64,000 bases of DNA, from positions 5,704,001 to 5,768,000 of the forward strand of contig NC_134161.1 in the NCBI RefSeq assembly GCF_033958435.1. The letters are read 5' to 3'. Shown one piece after another: positions 46,755 to 55,942 of this stretch. The stretch's first letter is position 1; each line of letters starts with the position of its first letter. The notes below the pieces were generated by a model that was given only the letters and a program-made list of their open reading frames with translations, did no database searches and had not been told where the DNA came from. The translations under genes were made by a program, and so were the position numbers. This DNA comes from Carettochelys insculpta. Taxonomy: Eukaryota; Chordata; Testudines; Carettochelyidae.

Positions 46755-49700
46755 TATTGTACGACGTCTGCTGCTGTTTGCCTGTGATACAGAAAGGGGC
46801 TATTTTGGGCCATTCTGTCAGTAGTCGAGCTGGTCCCTCAGTTTGATTTGCTGCAGCGAACCCTTGGTTTCCTCTGTCTCTTAGTTATCACCTCACAACT
46901 TCCTTGTCGATTTCTTTTCAGCAAATCACAGTGATGCAGAAAATGAGAAACTCTTTGGGATCTGCAGTCAGAGTCACGGGCACAACTATACAGGTGAGAA
47001 GCGGCCCTGGGCAGCACACTCTGCATGTTGCCCCAGCTCAGCTCTGGATCAGCTCATACCGTTGATGAAAGGGAAGTGGGAGCATGAGCAGACAAATGGG
47101 TGTCCCTTTTCCACGGCTGCCTTTATTCTCTGCACTGTGTCTTGCACTTGGAATGCTGTTGTTTTGTTGATTGAGTGATGCTGTGGGCTCCTCTCCAATC
47201 TACACACCTCCCTTCAAACCAAGCATAAAAATAATCAGGTGTGCCTGCTGCAGAGCTCCAGCAAGATATGGCTGAGCTCCAGCAAAAGCCAGCAAGGAGC
47301 CACTTAAAGAGCTGGCAGGGACCTGGTTTGCAATGGGACAGGACCTGTTAAGAATCTTTAAGTTACTTTCACCTGTTTCAAACTCTGCTGTAGGGCAGAG
47401 GGGACAATGAATTTGGATCAGAGATGAATTTCTTGTGGACACCATCTGGCCCAGGGATCTGGGGCCCCAAGAAAGCCAAGAATAGAATAGCTGGAAATGT
47501 GTTCCAGTTATTAGTGATGTGCACTGGCAGAACTGTATGGGAGGAACCAGGCAGGGGTGCTGGAGCAGTTTTTCTTGTGTGGGTGCTGAGAACCACTGAA
47601 ACAAACTCTAAACCCTGTATATAATGGAAACCACTTCAAGCCAGGGTCTGCTGCAACACCCACCACCCCCTCCGCTGCACCCTTTGTCCCTGCACCTTTT
47701 GACCCGGGGCGCAAGAGAAACGGGTAGGGGTGCTGCACCAGCAGAGCTGAGTGTGGGGATCTAGGACTAGCACGGCACCTCACAGGTGAGCGAAGGGAGG
47801 GGTGAGGTGAAAACCTGCTTTGCTCAACAGGAATACTTAGCTGGTGGCTTTATTAGCTTGGGTCTGTTTTCAGCAGCCAAATCGTACTTCCCCAGAACTT
47901 TGAGCAGCAAGCTTAGGTCTGGCTTCATGTTGTTTCCTATTTCCTCTACCCTCTCTGTGCCCGTCTGCCTTTTCGTTCATCCCACGTAAGGAATGGTGGA
48001 GATCAGTTTTGTTGATCTTGCCCACAGGGGCAGTAATTTGACTTTTTTTTCTTTGTTTTTCCAGTGGCGGTGACTGTGCGTGGAGAAGTAAGTGCAGCAG
48101 TGCGTGGGATTGCCTCTGGCCAGGGGAATGCGGATGCACTGGTAGAGGGGGCATATGGCCTGGGTGATGTACTGAAAAGATCATTGTTCAGCAGTACAAA
48201 AAGAAGTGGTCCTACACCGAGTGAGGATGCAGGACCCCTGTCACTCAAAGTAACTGATGATGCCTCCTTGACATCATTCCTGCCCATTCATATAGTTGTG
48301 GGGCCTGGCTGTGACTTGCACCTTGTGGCCTATGTGCCAGACCTGCCACTTCTCCCAGCTGGTCAATAAGCCCTCGGAAATGCTCTGCAACCTCCTCAGG
48401 TGCTTGCTTGGAACAGGTTAGATGCCAGAGTGGCTCATCGTTGCATGCCCTGATTAAGGGACGTCAACTGTGCTTGTGATTTCCTTTCCTGTGATTTGCC
48501 CTGCAGATTGATCCTAACTCAATGATGGTTATAAACCTAAGAGACCTGAAAGCGTACATGCAGGTAATAGCAAAGTACTTAACAGCACTTAGACATGGGA
48601 ATCTATCACAACTTTTGGACGATAGGCAGCTCTTGAAGTGGAGCAGGAGGAGTGTGTTTTGGGAAATGGGGGATAGTAACCGTGAGGCTACGGAAAGGAA
48701 AATGTAGAGTGTCATGTCAATACATTTCCTTTATGGAGATTTCCTAGTCCCCATGATTTTTGGGTTTCTTACTCCTCCTATGCAGCATGACGACCACCCT
48801 GTTATAGTGGGGAAATTCTGGCAAGAGGGTGGGAGTTACAGAGTTTGTGTAATCAGCAGCAGTTAAATACTGAGTGTCAGAGTGAGTGAGATATAAAGAC
48901 CAGAGGAAAACAAGGGTTGATGTAGACTTACAGTTAAAATTTAGGTGTGAAAAATTCACAGCTCCAAGCAGCGTATTTAAGCTGGCCTAACCCCGAGTGT
49001 AGAAGCCAACAGGTTGACTAAAGACTTCTCGGAGAGGTGGATGAAAGTACATTGACAGGAAATCTCCTTCCATTGCTGCAGGAAGTGTCATCACAACAGC
49101 TACAGTGAGTGTAGCACCTGAAGTACAGACAGAGCCTAATACACTGAAAATGTACATTGGCATATATCTCTCAGGGTGTGAAAAATCCATACCTTGAAAG
49201 ACAGCGTTCAGCTGACCTCACCTCTGCGAGTACTATTACCTGTGACAGAGAATCCCTCATTGGAGAAAGAGGTCATAGCTACACTTCAAACCCAACAGTG
49301 GCACAGCTGCCATGCTGCAGCTACACCTCTGTAGCACTTCAGGCTACGCATTTATTATCGCAAGGGGAGAGGTTCTCCAGTCACTGTTGGTCACCTTCCC
49401 AACAAGCAGTAGACAGGTGAAGAAAGAATTCTTCCATCATCATAGTGCTGGCAACAGCTTGGGTTAGCTCAGCTTAACTATGTTGCTCAGGTGTAGATTT
49501 TTCACACCCTTCAGAGATGAAAGTGAAACTTTGCAGTTCAGACCAGGCCTAAGCATGCACACAAGCCATGCGTTCTGCTGCAGTGACATAACCCTGAAGG
49601 TCCCCAGGCTGGCCTATAACATGCAAGCTGTGGCCTTTGGCTTCCTCTCACCAGTTGCTGTCTTGCTTTAAAAGTCTTACCTTGTTATGCTGTTCCTTGC

Positions 49701-50393
49701 AGCAAATCTCTGGGACCTCTCAGGAAAAGGTCCGGCATTAAAACACCTGGGATTGCCTTGTAGACATGACACACCTTTCCCAATTTCATTTCATTCCAAG
49801 TCCAAGGCCTCAGGAAGGGAGTCTGTTGGTGAGAACCAGTCACACTTTGAGCTTTCTGGGTAACACCCCATTGATGGGGGTCACTGTTTTCTCTCTCTTC
49901 CCATAGGAGGGGATTATGGAGCTGCTTGACCACAAGAACCTGGATCAGGACATGGCCTATTTTGTTGATGTTGTGAGGTTGGTAGGGGGCGTCTCGTGGT
50001 AAAATTGGATTTCATGCCAGGACTGCCCCTTATCATTTCTACACGAAAATCTGGCACTGTGTATGTCACCACACCCTCAGGTCAGAGGAACCAGTTTAAA
50101 CAAGTGATCAAATACTTCCCTGTGTCTCTCGCTTTTACTGACATGCAGCTGGGAACTGGATCTAACCTACACTTGCTGCTCCATTCTGACCTGGGCCCTG
50201 TTTTCCCTGCAGTAAAACTGAGAACGTGGCAGTGTACATCTGGGAAAACCTCCAGAAGCGCCTGCCTGCAGGGGCTCTTTACAAGGTCAAGGTGTACGAA
50301 TCCGAGCAGAACGTCATTGAATACAAGGGAGAAGAGATGCCTGCACGAGCCTCAGCGTGTAACTGGAGCACACACGGCATAATCAGGGATTAG
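46700..50393 (+). CDS. PTS-like paralog, inverted copy
   Basis: Homolog of 6-pyruvoyltetrahydropterin synthase; activity is untested. Exons 2-6 are at 46922-46993, 48065-48087, 48507-48563, 49907-49977 and 50213-50393; exons 3-5 keep the exact PTS lengths (23, 57, 71 nt). All are open with GT-AG borders, though the exon 5 donor gttggt is weak. A candidate exon 1 (46700-46754) fits the phase and would give 459 nt, 152 codons. [10 protein letters not shown] keeps the catalytic Cys and two zinc His; LDHKNLD keeps the Asp-His pair; KVKVYES keeps Glu. The N-terminal zinc-ligand segment is poorly conserved. Exon 2 lacks 8 nt against PTS (2 near its start, 6 in frame). Intron text before exon 6 still aligns with PTS. 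Many differences in exon 6 are silent. The C-terminus comes from an LTR-like repeat. It could be a real second enzyme or a late-stage pseudogene. Confidence 0.65.
46922..46993 (+). CDS. PTS-like exon 2
   Basis: 72 nt between tttcag| and |gtgag. Reads [20 protein letters not shown], then NYT. It is 8 nt shorter than PTS exon 2 and starts in a different phase. Confidence 0.75.
46994..48064. other. PTS-like intron 2
   Basis: No repeat family or exon recognised in this intron. Confidence 0.45.
48065..48087 (+). CDS. PTS-like exon 3 (23 nt)
   Basis: 23 nt between ttccag| and |gtaagt, giving VAVTVRGE after joining; same size as in PTS. Confidence 0.75.
48507..48563 (+). CDS. PTS-like exon 4
   Basis: 57 nt, [19 protein letters not shown], phase 0; acceptor ctgcag|, donor |gtaat as in PTS. 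Confidence 0.8.
48915..49555. mobile_element. hAT-type MITE in PTS-like intron 4
   Basis: Contains the turtle MITE phrase GGTGTGAAAAATTCACAGCT and its inverse GATTTTTCACACCC near the right end (49496-49511), and ends CAGACCAGGCCTAAG. No transposase frame. Confidence 0.55.
49907..49977 (+). CDS. PTS-like exon 5
   Basis: 71 nt, [20 protein letters not shown], then DVV; acceptor catag|, donor |gttggt (T at +3, weak). Confidence 0.78.
50213..50393 (+). CDS. PTS-like exon 6 with repeat-derived end
   Basis: Starts after ccctgcag|. Reads [18 protein letters not shown], then [19 protein letters not shown]. From about 50358 the sequence is the LTR-like repeat, which supplies [11 protein letters not shown] and TAG at 50391-50393. 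Confidence 0.8.
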
Positions 50394-51740
50394 CACTGTC
50401 TACAGATGAAAGGAAGCTTTGCAATCAAGAAGCAATCTCCTGCACTGCAGGTAGTGCCCGTTCCTGCCTCCCTAACCGTGTCCAGCCCTGGTCTCTCCTC
50501 CAGCCTGGCCCCGGCAAGTGAACTTTTTAAAGCTAGTTTCCTCCAGAAACATAAGCAACCAAGCTTACTGCTGACGGTGTAGTGTCCCTTGCTCCATGCG
50601 GACAGGTAGAGAGGAAAGGGACCAGGGCAGTTAGTGTAACAAGCAAGACACTACCCCCTTGAGCACGTCCTGCTGCTGTGCCATGCTGTGCTGTCTCTCT
50701 CTCTCACTCTCACTCCTGGCGCCCCCGTTGGGTGTTGACCTTACCTGGCAGGTCTTCACTGGCTCAGTTCTCAAAGTGGGTTACACAGTTCGGAAAACTG
50801 GGTCACAGTCAAAATGAACCCCTTCCACATAGGACAGAATTGAACAAAACTGCCTGTCTGCTCACTGAGGGCTTCAGCCCTTTGCTTGGGTGTCCAAGTG
50901 AGCCTCGTTCCATTCCTGAGGCTTACACCACTTCCCCAGTGACTGTGTGGGAACCAGACCCATCTCCTTCTCCAGCTTTCAAACCAGTGACCCCAGGAAC
51001 AGCAGCCACACTCCCTCCATTGAGTTCATTGCTGCTACTTTCTTGGATCTTTTCCCACTTGGCTCCTTTATCTTCTCCTGTCACTTCAGTTTTCAGGGCC
51101 TGGCTCCCAAGGCTGCACACAAAATTGCTGGGCCTCTTGGCAAGGTGGGGAGTGCCAGCTCCAGGCCTCCAGAAAGGGCAGGGCCTCGGGTGGAAGGGCA
51201 AGGCAGCAGGCTGGCCTCCCGGAGACAGCCCTTCAATGCTGCCTGGCCCGTGCAACAAGGGGTCCTGGTGGTAATTGAAAGGGCTCAGGGCTCCAGCTGC
51301 AGTAGTGTAGGGTGCGAGAAGAGTTTGTAACGGTCTCATGAGAGCAGATCTACCCCTCTGTGAATCCTCAGGAGCATCTAAACAGACCAGTCTGTGCAAA
51401 GTGAAAGCTGCAAAACTGTCATGGGAGCAGCTGCAGAACAAGCTGCGCTTGCCAAGATTTCAAGGCTATGCTGGCAGTAGGCCACAAGAGATAGTGATAA
51501 GAAATGCATAGGCAATTTTAGGCAATCTTATGTTAATGAGCTCAGCTTTATCAGCTAGCGTTAGGAGGCCTGTTACGGAGCCTCTCCCTGAGCGAAGCTC
51601 CGACGCGTCGGGTTTTCCCCCACAGGTGACTGCGGCGTCTCTGGGGCTCCCACCGTGGGTGTCACGCGCTTTCAATAAACCAAATGTAGCACTCGCCTTC
51701 TGGGTGCAGCCTCGTCTCTGGGGAACCCGAGCCTGGTTGG
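50358..51740 (+). mobile_element. LTR-like repeat, copy 2
   Basis: Starts TGTAACTGGAGCACACACGG. Its first ~890 bp align with the inverse of 22705-23521. AATAAA is at about 51676, followed by U5-like text up to GGTTGGCTACA. No protease or polymerase frame is present, so this is probably a solo LTR of an old retroelement; the class is unknown. Confidence 0.5.
51676..51681 (+). terminator. Poly(A) signal in the LTR-like repeat
   Basis: AATAAACC about 1.3 kb after the PTS-like stop codon. It is the nearest clear AATAAA I noted and could serve that transcript. Confidence 0.4.
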
Positions 51741-51913
51741 CTACAAGTAGTGACATCCAGAAGCCCCTGGGTAAGCCCCAAGGCAACTGCCCTGCCCCCA
51801 GTTGCAGCCCTGCCTGCCCCCCAGCTTAAATCACTGCAGATGAAACCCAACTTGGTCCACCCCCTGATCATGTGTGGACAGACTACGGCTCCCAGACCCA
51901 TCCCTCTGGATGA

Positions 51914-52078
51914 GATGGCCAGAATGGAAAGTCATCTATTTCAGGGGTGACAATACCACTGCCTTGTAAAAAGGGACTCTGTCCTCCCACACTGCACTCA
52001 GAATCTCACTGCAAGGGGAGACACCTGCAAAATAGATCAAATGCATGTTATTAGCTGCCTGCTTCCCAGGTTCCTCCC
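51914..52078. repeat. 165-bp direct repeat, copy 1
   Basis: From AGAATGGAAAGTCATCTATT to GCTGCCTGCTTCCCA. It matches 53502-53656 in the same orientation, about 1.59 kb apart; unknown family. Confidence 0.7.
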
Positions 52079-52299
52079 CCCATGCAGGGACTGACCTGCC
52101 TGGCCCTGTAGCTTCTTTTATCTGAGCCACTGGGACTCTGATTGGCTGCCTGCATGAGAATTCTCTAGGTAGTCCCAAAGGCCCTCCCTTCTCTACTGCT
52201 TTCCATGGACAGGGTGTTTTAGGACTATGGGGCCTTCTGCAGGGAGCCAGAAATGGCCAGGTACGCCCGATCACCAGGATGTGAATAAACAGACTTTAC

Positions 52300-52860
52300 A
52301 GCCACCTCCCTCCCCCATGATGTCTCCTGACTCTAAGGAACTGCATACATACAGGTACCACCCCAGAACAGGGCTGCAGCCGTGAACTCCCTTGGGGGAG
52401 GCATCAACAGGAGGATTCCTGAGAGTAAGGTACGGTGTGCACAGAGTACAGCCAGTGAAGCCACAGTCCGGTGGTGGTGGGTGAACTTGCACAACCACCG
52501 TCCCCCACACACCCCTTTTTACCACGGGCCAGCCACCCCAGCCATCTGTGAGCCGCCTGCTGGAGCCCCTCCCCTCCCCGAAAGCCAGCCCTGGGTCTAA
52601 CTCCATCCTCCTCCTCCCCCCACAACCCACACTCACCTTTGCAGGAGGTAGCTAGCTCCATGTGGGCCTTCTCCGGCCGCCTGCTTTTATAGGGGCTGCG
52701 GCGGGTCGCCCATGTGATGTGGCAGGGGCTGAGAGCCGGAAGCAAGGGACAGCTTTTTCTTCAGGTGGGGTGAATGACTGGGGGGGCTGGGTTGCCTTGC
52801 CCCCCCCCGGGAATTTCTTCATGCCCCCAGTTTGGGAAACCATGACTTAGCAAGAAGCAA
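52300..52860. mobile_element. hAT-type element, right part
   Basis: The end CCAGTTTGGGAAACCATGAC and about 150 bp before it match the element at 19.79-20.57 kb. The left terminus is not clear. Confidence 0.55.
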
Positions 52861-53040
52861 CAGCACTGAGCTTGCGTCAGTGAGGAGGCAGGACCTGGCA
52901 TGGAGTCGTGCGCCACCTGCTGTCCAACCATGGGTCATGCCTGAGACCCAGCTGGGAAATATCTCCAGGACAGGAAAAACAACACAGGTCTGGCAGCACC
53001 AGAGTGGCTTTTATCCATGCCATGAAAGCTTATGTCTTAA

Positions 53041-53195
53041 GCAGTGTTTCCCAAACTTAAAACATCCACGTGCCCCTTTCGGGACTTTGGCCTTATTGGC
53101 GTACCCCCTCTCCAAGCAACTGATTTCTGCTGCGTACCCTCTGAAATCTTTCCAAGTAGCGCCAGTGGCGCACATACCTCACTTTGGGAAACAGA
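53041..53195. mobile_element. Short hAT MITE
   Basis: Ends CAGTGTTTCCCAAACTT and ACTTTGGGAAACAGAG form terminal inverted repeats around about 120 bp. Confidence 0.7.
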
Positions 53196-53199
53196 GTGA

Positions 53200-53280
53200 T
53201 CAATCTGTTCGCTAAGGTGCTACAAGATTCCTTGTTGTTATTGCAGAAACAGAATAACATAACAACCCCTCAGACTTCTC
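53200..53280 (-). mobile_element. SINE fragment (Cry-like)
   Basis: TTCGCTAAGGTGCTACAAGA, then TTGTTGTTATTGCAGAAACA; diverged reverse SINE text. Confidence 0.5.
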
Positions 53281-53501
53281 TCTGTGAAGGGAATGGGGTG
53301 AGAACTTGCAGGGGCTGGTAAACAAGATAATGTCTGGGGATCTGGCCTGCAACGCAGGCAGCCACCAACACTGGTTAATGGGAAGGGTAGTTATCACCTG
53401 CCTTCCTCTCATGGGGATAGATTTTATCCCCGTGAGATGCTTGACTCCTCTGATGCTTGAAGAAAGCTCTCTCCCACTTTGGCTGCCTTTCTGGTAATGT
53501 G

Positions 53502-53656
53502 ATGGCTGGAATGGAAAGTGATCTATTTCAGGGGTGACAGTACCAGTGCCTTGTAAAAAGGGGTTCTCTCCTCCCACACCACACTCAGAGTCTCACTGTT
53601 AGGAGAGACACCTGCAAAATAGATCAGATACATATTATCAGCTGCCTGCTTCCCAT
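53502..53656. repeat. 165-bp direct repeat, copy 2
   Basis: Second copy of the unit at 51914-52078. Confidence 0.7.
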
Positions 53657-54190
53657 GCTGCAAGCACCTTTTCCCCACTCCTGCACCAGTAGCAGTGGAG
53701 CAGTTGTTGAAGTGGAGGGTCTGAGCTGCACCACCCCTTCCTCCCGTCCGTGTCCCCTCACCGCCCCACAGAGCAAGTGGCCAGGACCCTGGGTGGCCGA
53801 GGGGCAGGGCTGAGATGCCCAAAACCTGGAGGTGTTGCAGCATCCCCTGCAGCCCTACATGCTGTGCCTGGGCCCTGAACCCACGCCCAATTGCACATTT
53901 TGGACTATACCAATACACCTGCTCCCAGATTTCTCCCTCCCATTAAGCACAAGGAGGTTGGATTATTCTTCCACAAATGTGTTTGCCTAAATTGAATCTT
54001 AGCTTGTTTCTTGTCCCTGTTCCTAGTCTCCCTCGGGCCTTTGGATTTTTCTGCCCTCCCTGGTGTCTGCATCCCCTCACCATTTAGTATTCGCTATTGG
54101 ATTCCTTGTTTGCAAAAATCCAGTTAGCAAAGGGGCTGGATTGACATGGCCTCTCCCTACTCGAAGGGCCTCTGGCATAAGGACATGGGT
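53657..54190. other. No gene recognised
   Basis: Nothing recognised. Confidence 0.4.
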
Positions 54191-54191
54191 G

Positions 54192-54280
54192 ATGTTGGCT
54201 TCCTTGTTGCAGCTGCTTTCCTTTGTCCTTGAGGTCTCTGCATTTACTGCATCCCTGTGGTCCATTCATTTGTAGATGTT
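54192..54280 (+). other. Possible signal-peptide exon
   Basis: ATG at 54192 opens a short hydrophobic frame, MLASLLQLLSFVLEVSAFTA, like a secretion signal. A stop follows within 90 bp and the only donor nearby (GAG|gtctct) is weak. Reported only because of the exon-like pieces that follow. Confidence 0.2.
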
Positions 54281-54696
54281 ATTCACATTACTTTGAGAGC
54301 CCACGCTAAGACCTGGTTAAATATGGACAAGGCTGGTTTAGAGTGTACGCAGTGAAGCAGGGCTTTGGCTCTGGAAAACCCTCCCCCGGCTTTGCCACAA
54401 CCCTAGTTAAAAGCTCTTGTCTCCTCCTTGGCTTTCTCGAAGGCATGGAGAGAGATGAATAGCAGGATCAGGCTCAGACAGAGCTTGTCATTTGGGGGGG
54501 GTTGCATCTGAATTGCTGTGCTGATTCCGCACTCTGTTTCTTTTTTTGGACTTTGGTGCTTTGAGGCTAGGTACAAAGCAGATCAGGCTGGCTCATATGT
54601 AGTGTATTTCAGCCTCCAAAGTTCCAGGGTAGAGGCTGTGCTCTTCACACGTTAAAAGGCAGGTAGTTTAGTTTTTCTGAAGTACTATGTGCCCAG

Positions 54697-54870
54697 GGAC
54701 TGGATTTGTGTCCCTCACACCTGCATCAGCACAAACAACTGCAGAAAAGTCTGGATGGGGTTCTCAATGTTATGGAGGAGCTCAAAAGAGATGATCATAA
54801 TGGTACCCTCTGGCCTTATAAATGTACGATTCAAGAAGTCCCTGAGCAAGAAATGGAGCCCAACTGCCAG
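54697..54870 (+). CDS. Unidentified candidate exon, 58 codons, phase 0
   Basis: 174 nt from gcccag| to CCAG|gtatca, open only in one frame and phase 0 at both ends. It reads GLDLCPSHLHQHKQLQKSLD, then a likely amphipathic helix (GVLNVMEELKRDD), then NGTLWPYKC with an N-glycosylation site, and ends EMEPNCQ. Three Cys, one long helix and phase-0 borders suit a four-helix cytokine, but I recognise no family. It is plus strand, about 960 bp from the BCO2 stop, tail to tail. It could be chance or a fossil. Confidence 0.35.
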
Positions 54871-55631
54871 GTATCATTCACTGTGAGGAGACTTTTATTA
54901 GTAGAGCCAGCCAAATAAACTGCTGTATGTGCCCTCCACAGCCAACCAACTCATTCTATCCTCACCCATCCCACCACAGGTAAAGCAACTGAGCACAAGG
55001 GACTGGCCCTTCTACCTGAAAGATAAATGAATGAGAGTTAGAGTCAACCGGGGGAAGGTCAGTTATTGCAATGTCCTCTCAGGGCGCGTAAGCAGAAAAT
55101 ATAACAATAGCTGAGTTTGACCCCTGCTGATTTCACCGTGGATTGCCAGGGGTCATAGCGGGGGCACAGCAGGGATGTGTTTGGCCGATGCTGATTGGAT
55201 CACAGGAGGTGGTGTGGGGACATATTTGACTCATGCTGAGGGCAGGGGACTGGTTTGACACACACAGGGCTTCAGTGACAGACCGGAGGAAGGGAATGAT
55301 GTTTGCGCTGTCTGTTAGCGCACAGACAAATTGGAACTGGCTGTTTCCAGGCGGGCCATCACTTTTTCTGTTCTGCCTGGCTGAGTCGAGGCAGTTTTCT
55401 CAAGAAGCTGGGACTTGGGAGAGACAATTTCCCCTCCTTCCCTGGGTCCCTTCTTACCTTTAGCTTTGTACACTAAAGCCAAAGCTGCCGCTTGGAGAAG
55501 AGCTGCTGCCTGGCCTCTCTCGCTTACCGCACATTGCATGGGGGTGGCAGCAGACGGGCAAGGCAGGACAGTGGAGTGGGCCAATGCAACGAGCTCTTCT
55601 GGAGAAAGAACTCTCTCTTTGCACAGTACTA

Positions 55632-55735
55632 ACTTCAGACACATTGACTGTGTATTGATAATACTGCAGCTGCACAGAAAACAACTTCGGGGCTACAGGT
55701 CCACCTCCTTCACCAAAGACATACCGCAAGAGTGA
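55632..55735 (+). other. Possible last exon of the unidentified gene
   Basis: After CTTCAG or TTGCACAG the frame reads HIDCVLIILQLHRKQLRGYR, then STSFTKDIPQE and TGA at 55733. It looks like a terminal helix, but the phase does not clearly match the 54.7-kb exon. Confidence 0.2.
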
Positions 55736-55828
55736 AAGGAAAGGAAAAGCAGAGATTCACATTGGGTTGACTTAGCCCTGTGCTCCAAGAGGTCAGGAGC
55801 TTCTAGCGAGGGGCAGAAGGCTTCTTCT

Positions 55829-55942
55829 TTAATGTTGGATAAAGATTCCATGAAACCCATAAGGAATTTGCACAGGGACTTCTGCGCGGCCCAGTTCACT
55901 GAAGGTCTCTGCATCCAGGATAAGCAGGAAAGTGTTTTGGTT
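55829..55942 (-). CDS. BCO2: BCO2 last coding exon
   Basis: 114 nt; [20 protein letters not shown], then [17 protein letters not shown] and TAA. The YGFHG His is the last iron ligand. Acceptor tgtag|. Confidence 0.94.
   Translation of the reverse strand, partial: NQNTFLLILDAETFSELGRAEVPVQIPYGFHGIFIQH

Noticed and set aside
46922..50393. PTS-like copy as a processed retrocopy
   Set aside because: Introns are present at the same positions as in PTS, so it is a DNA-level duplicate.
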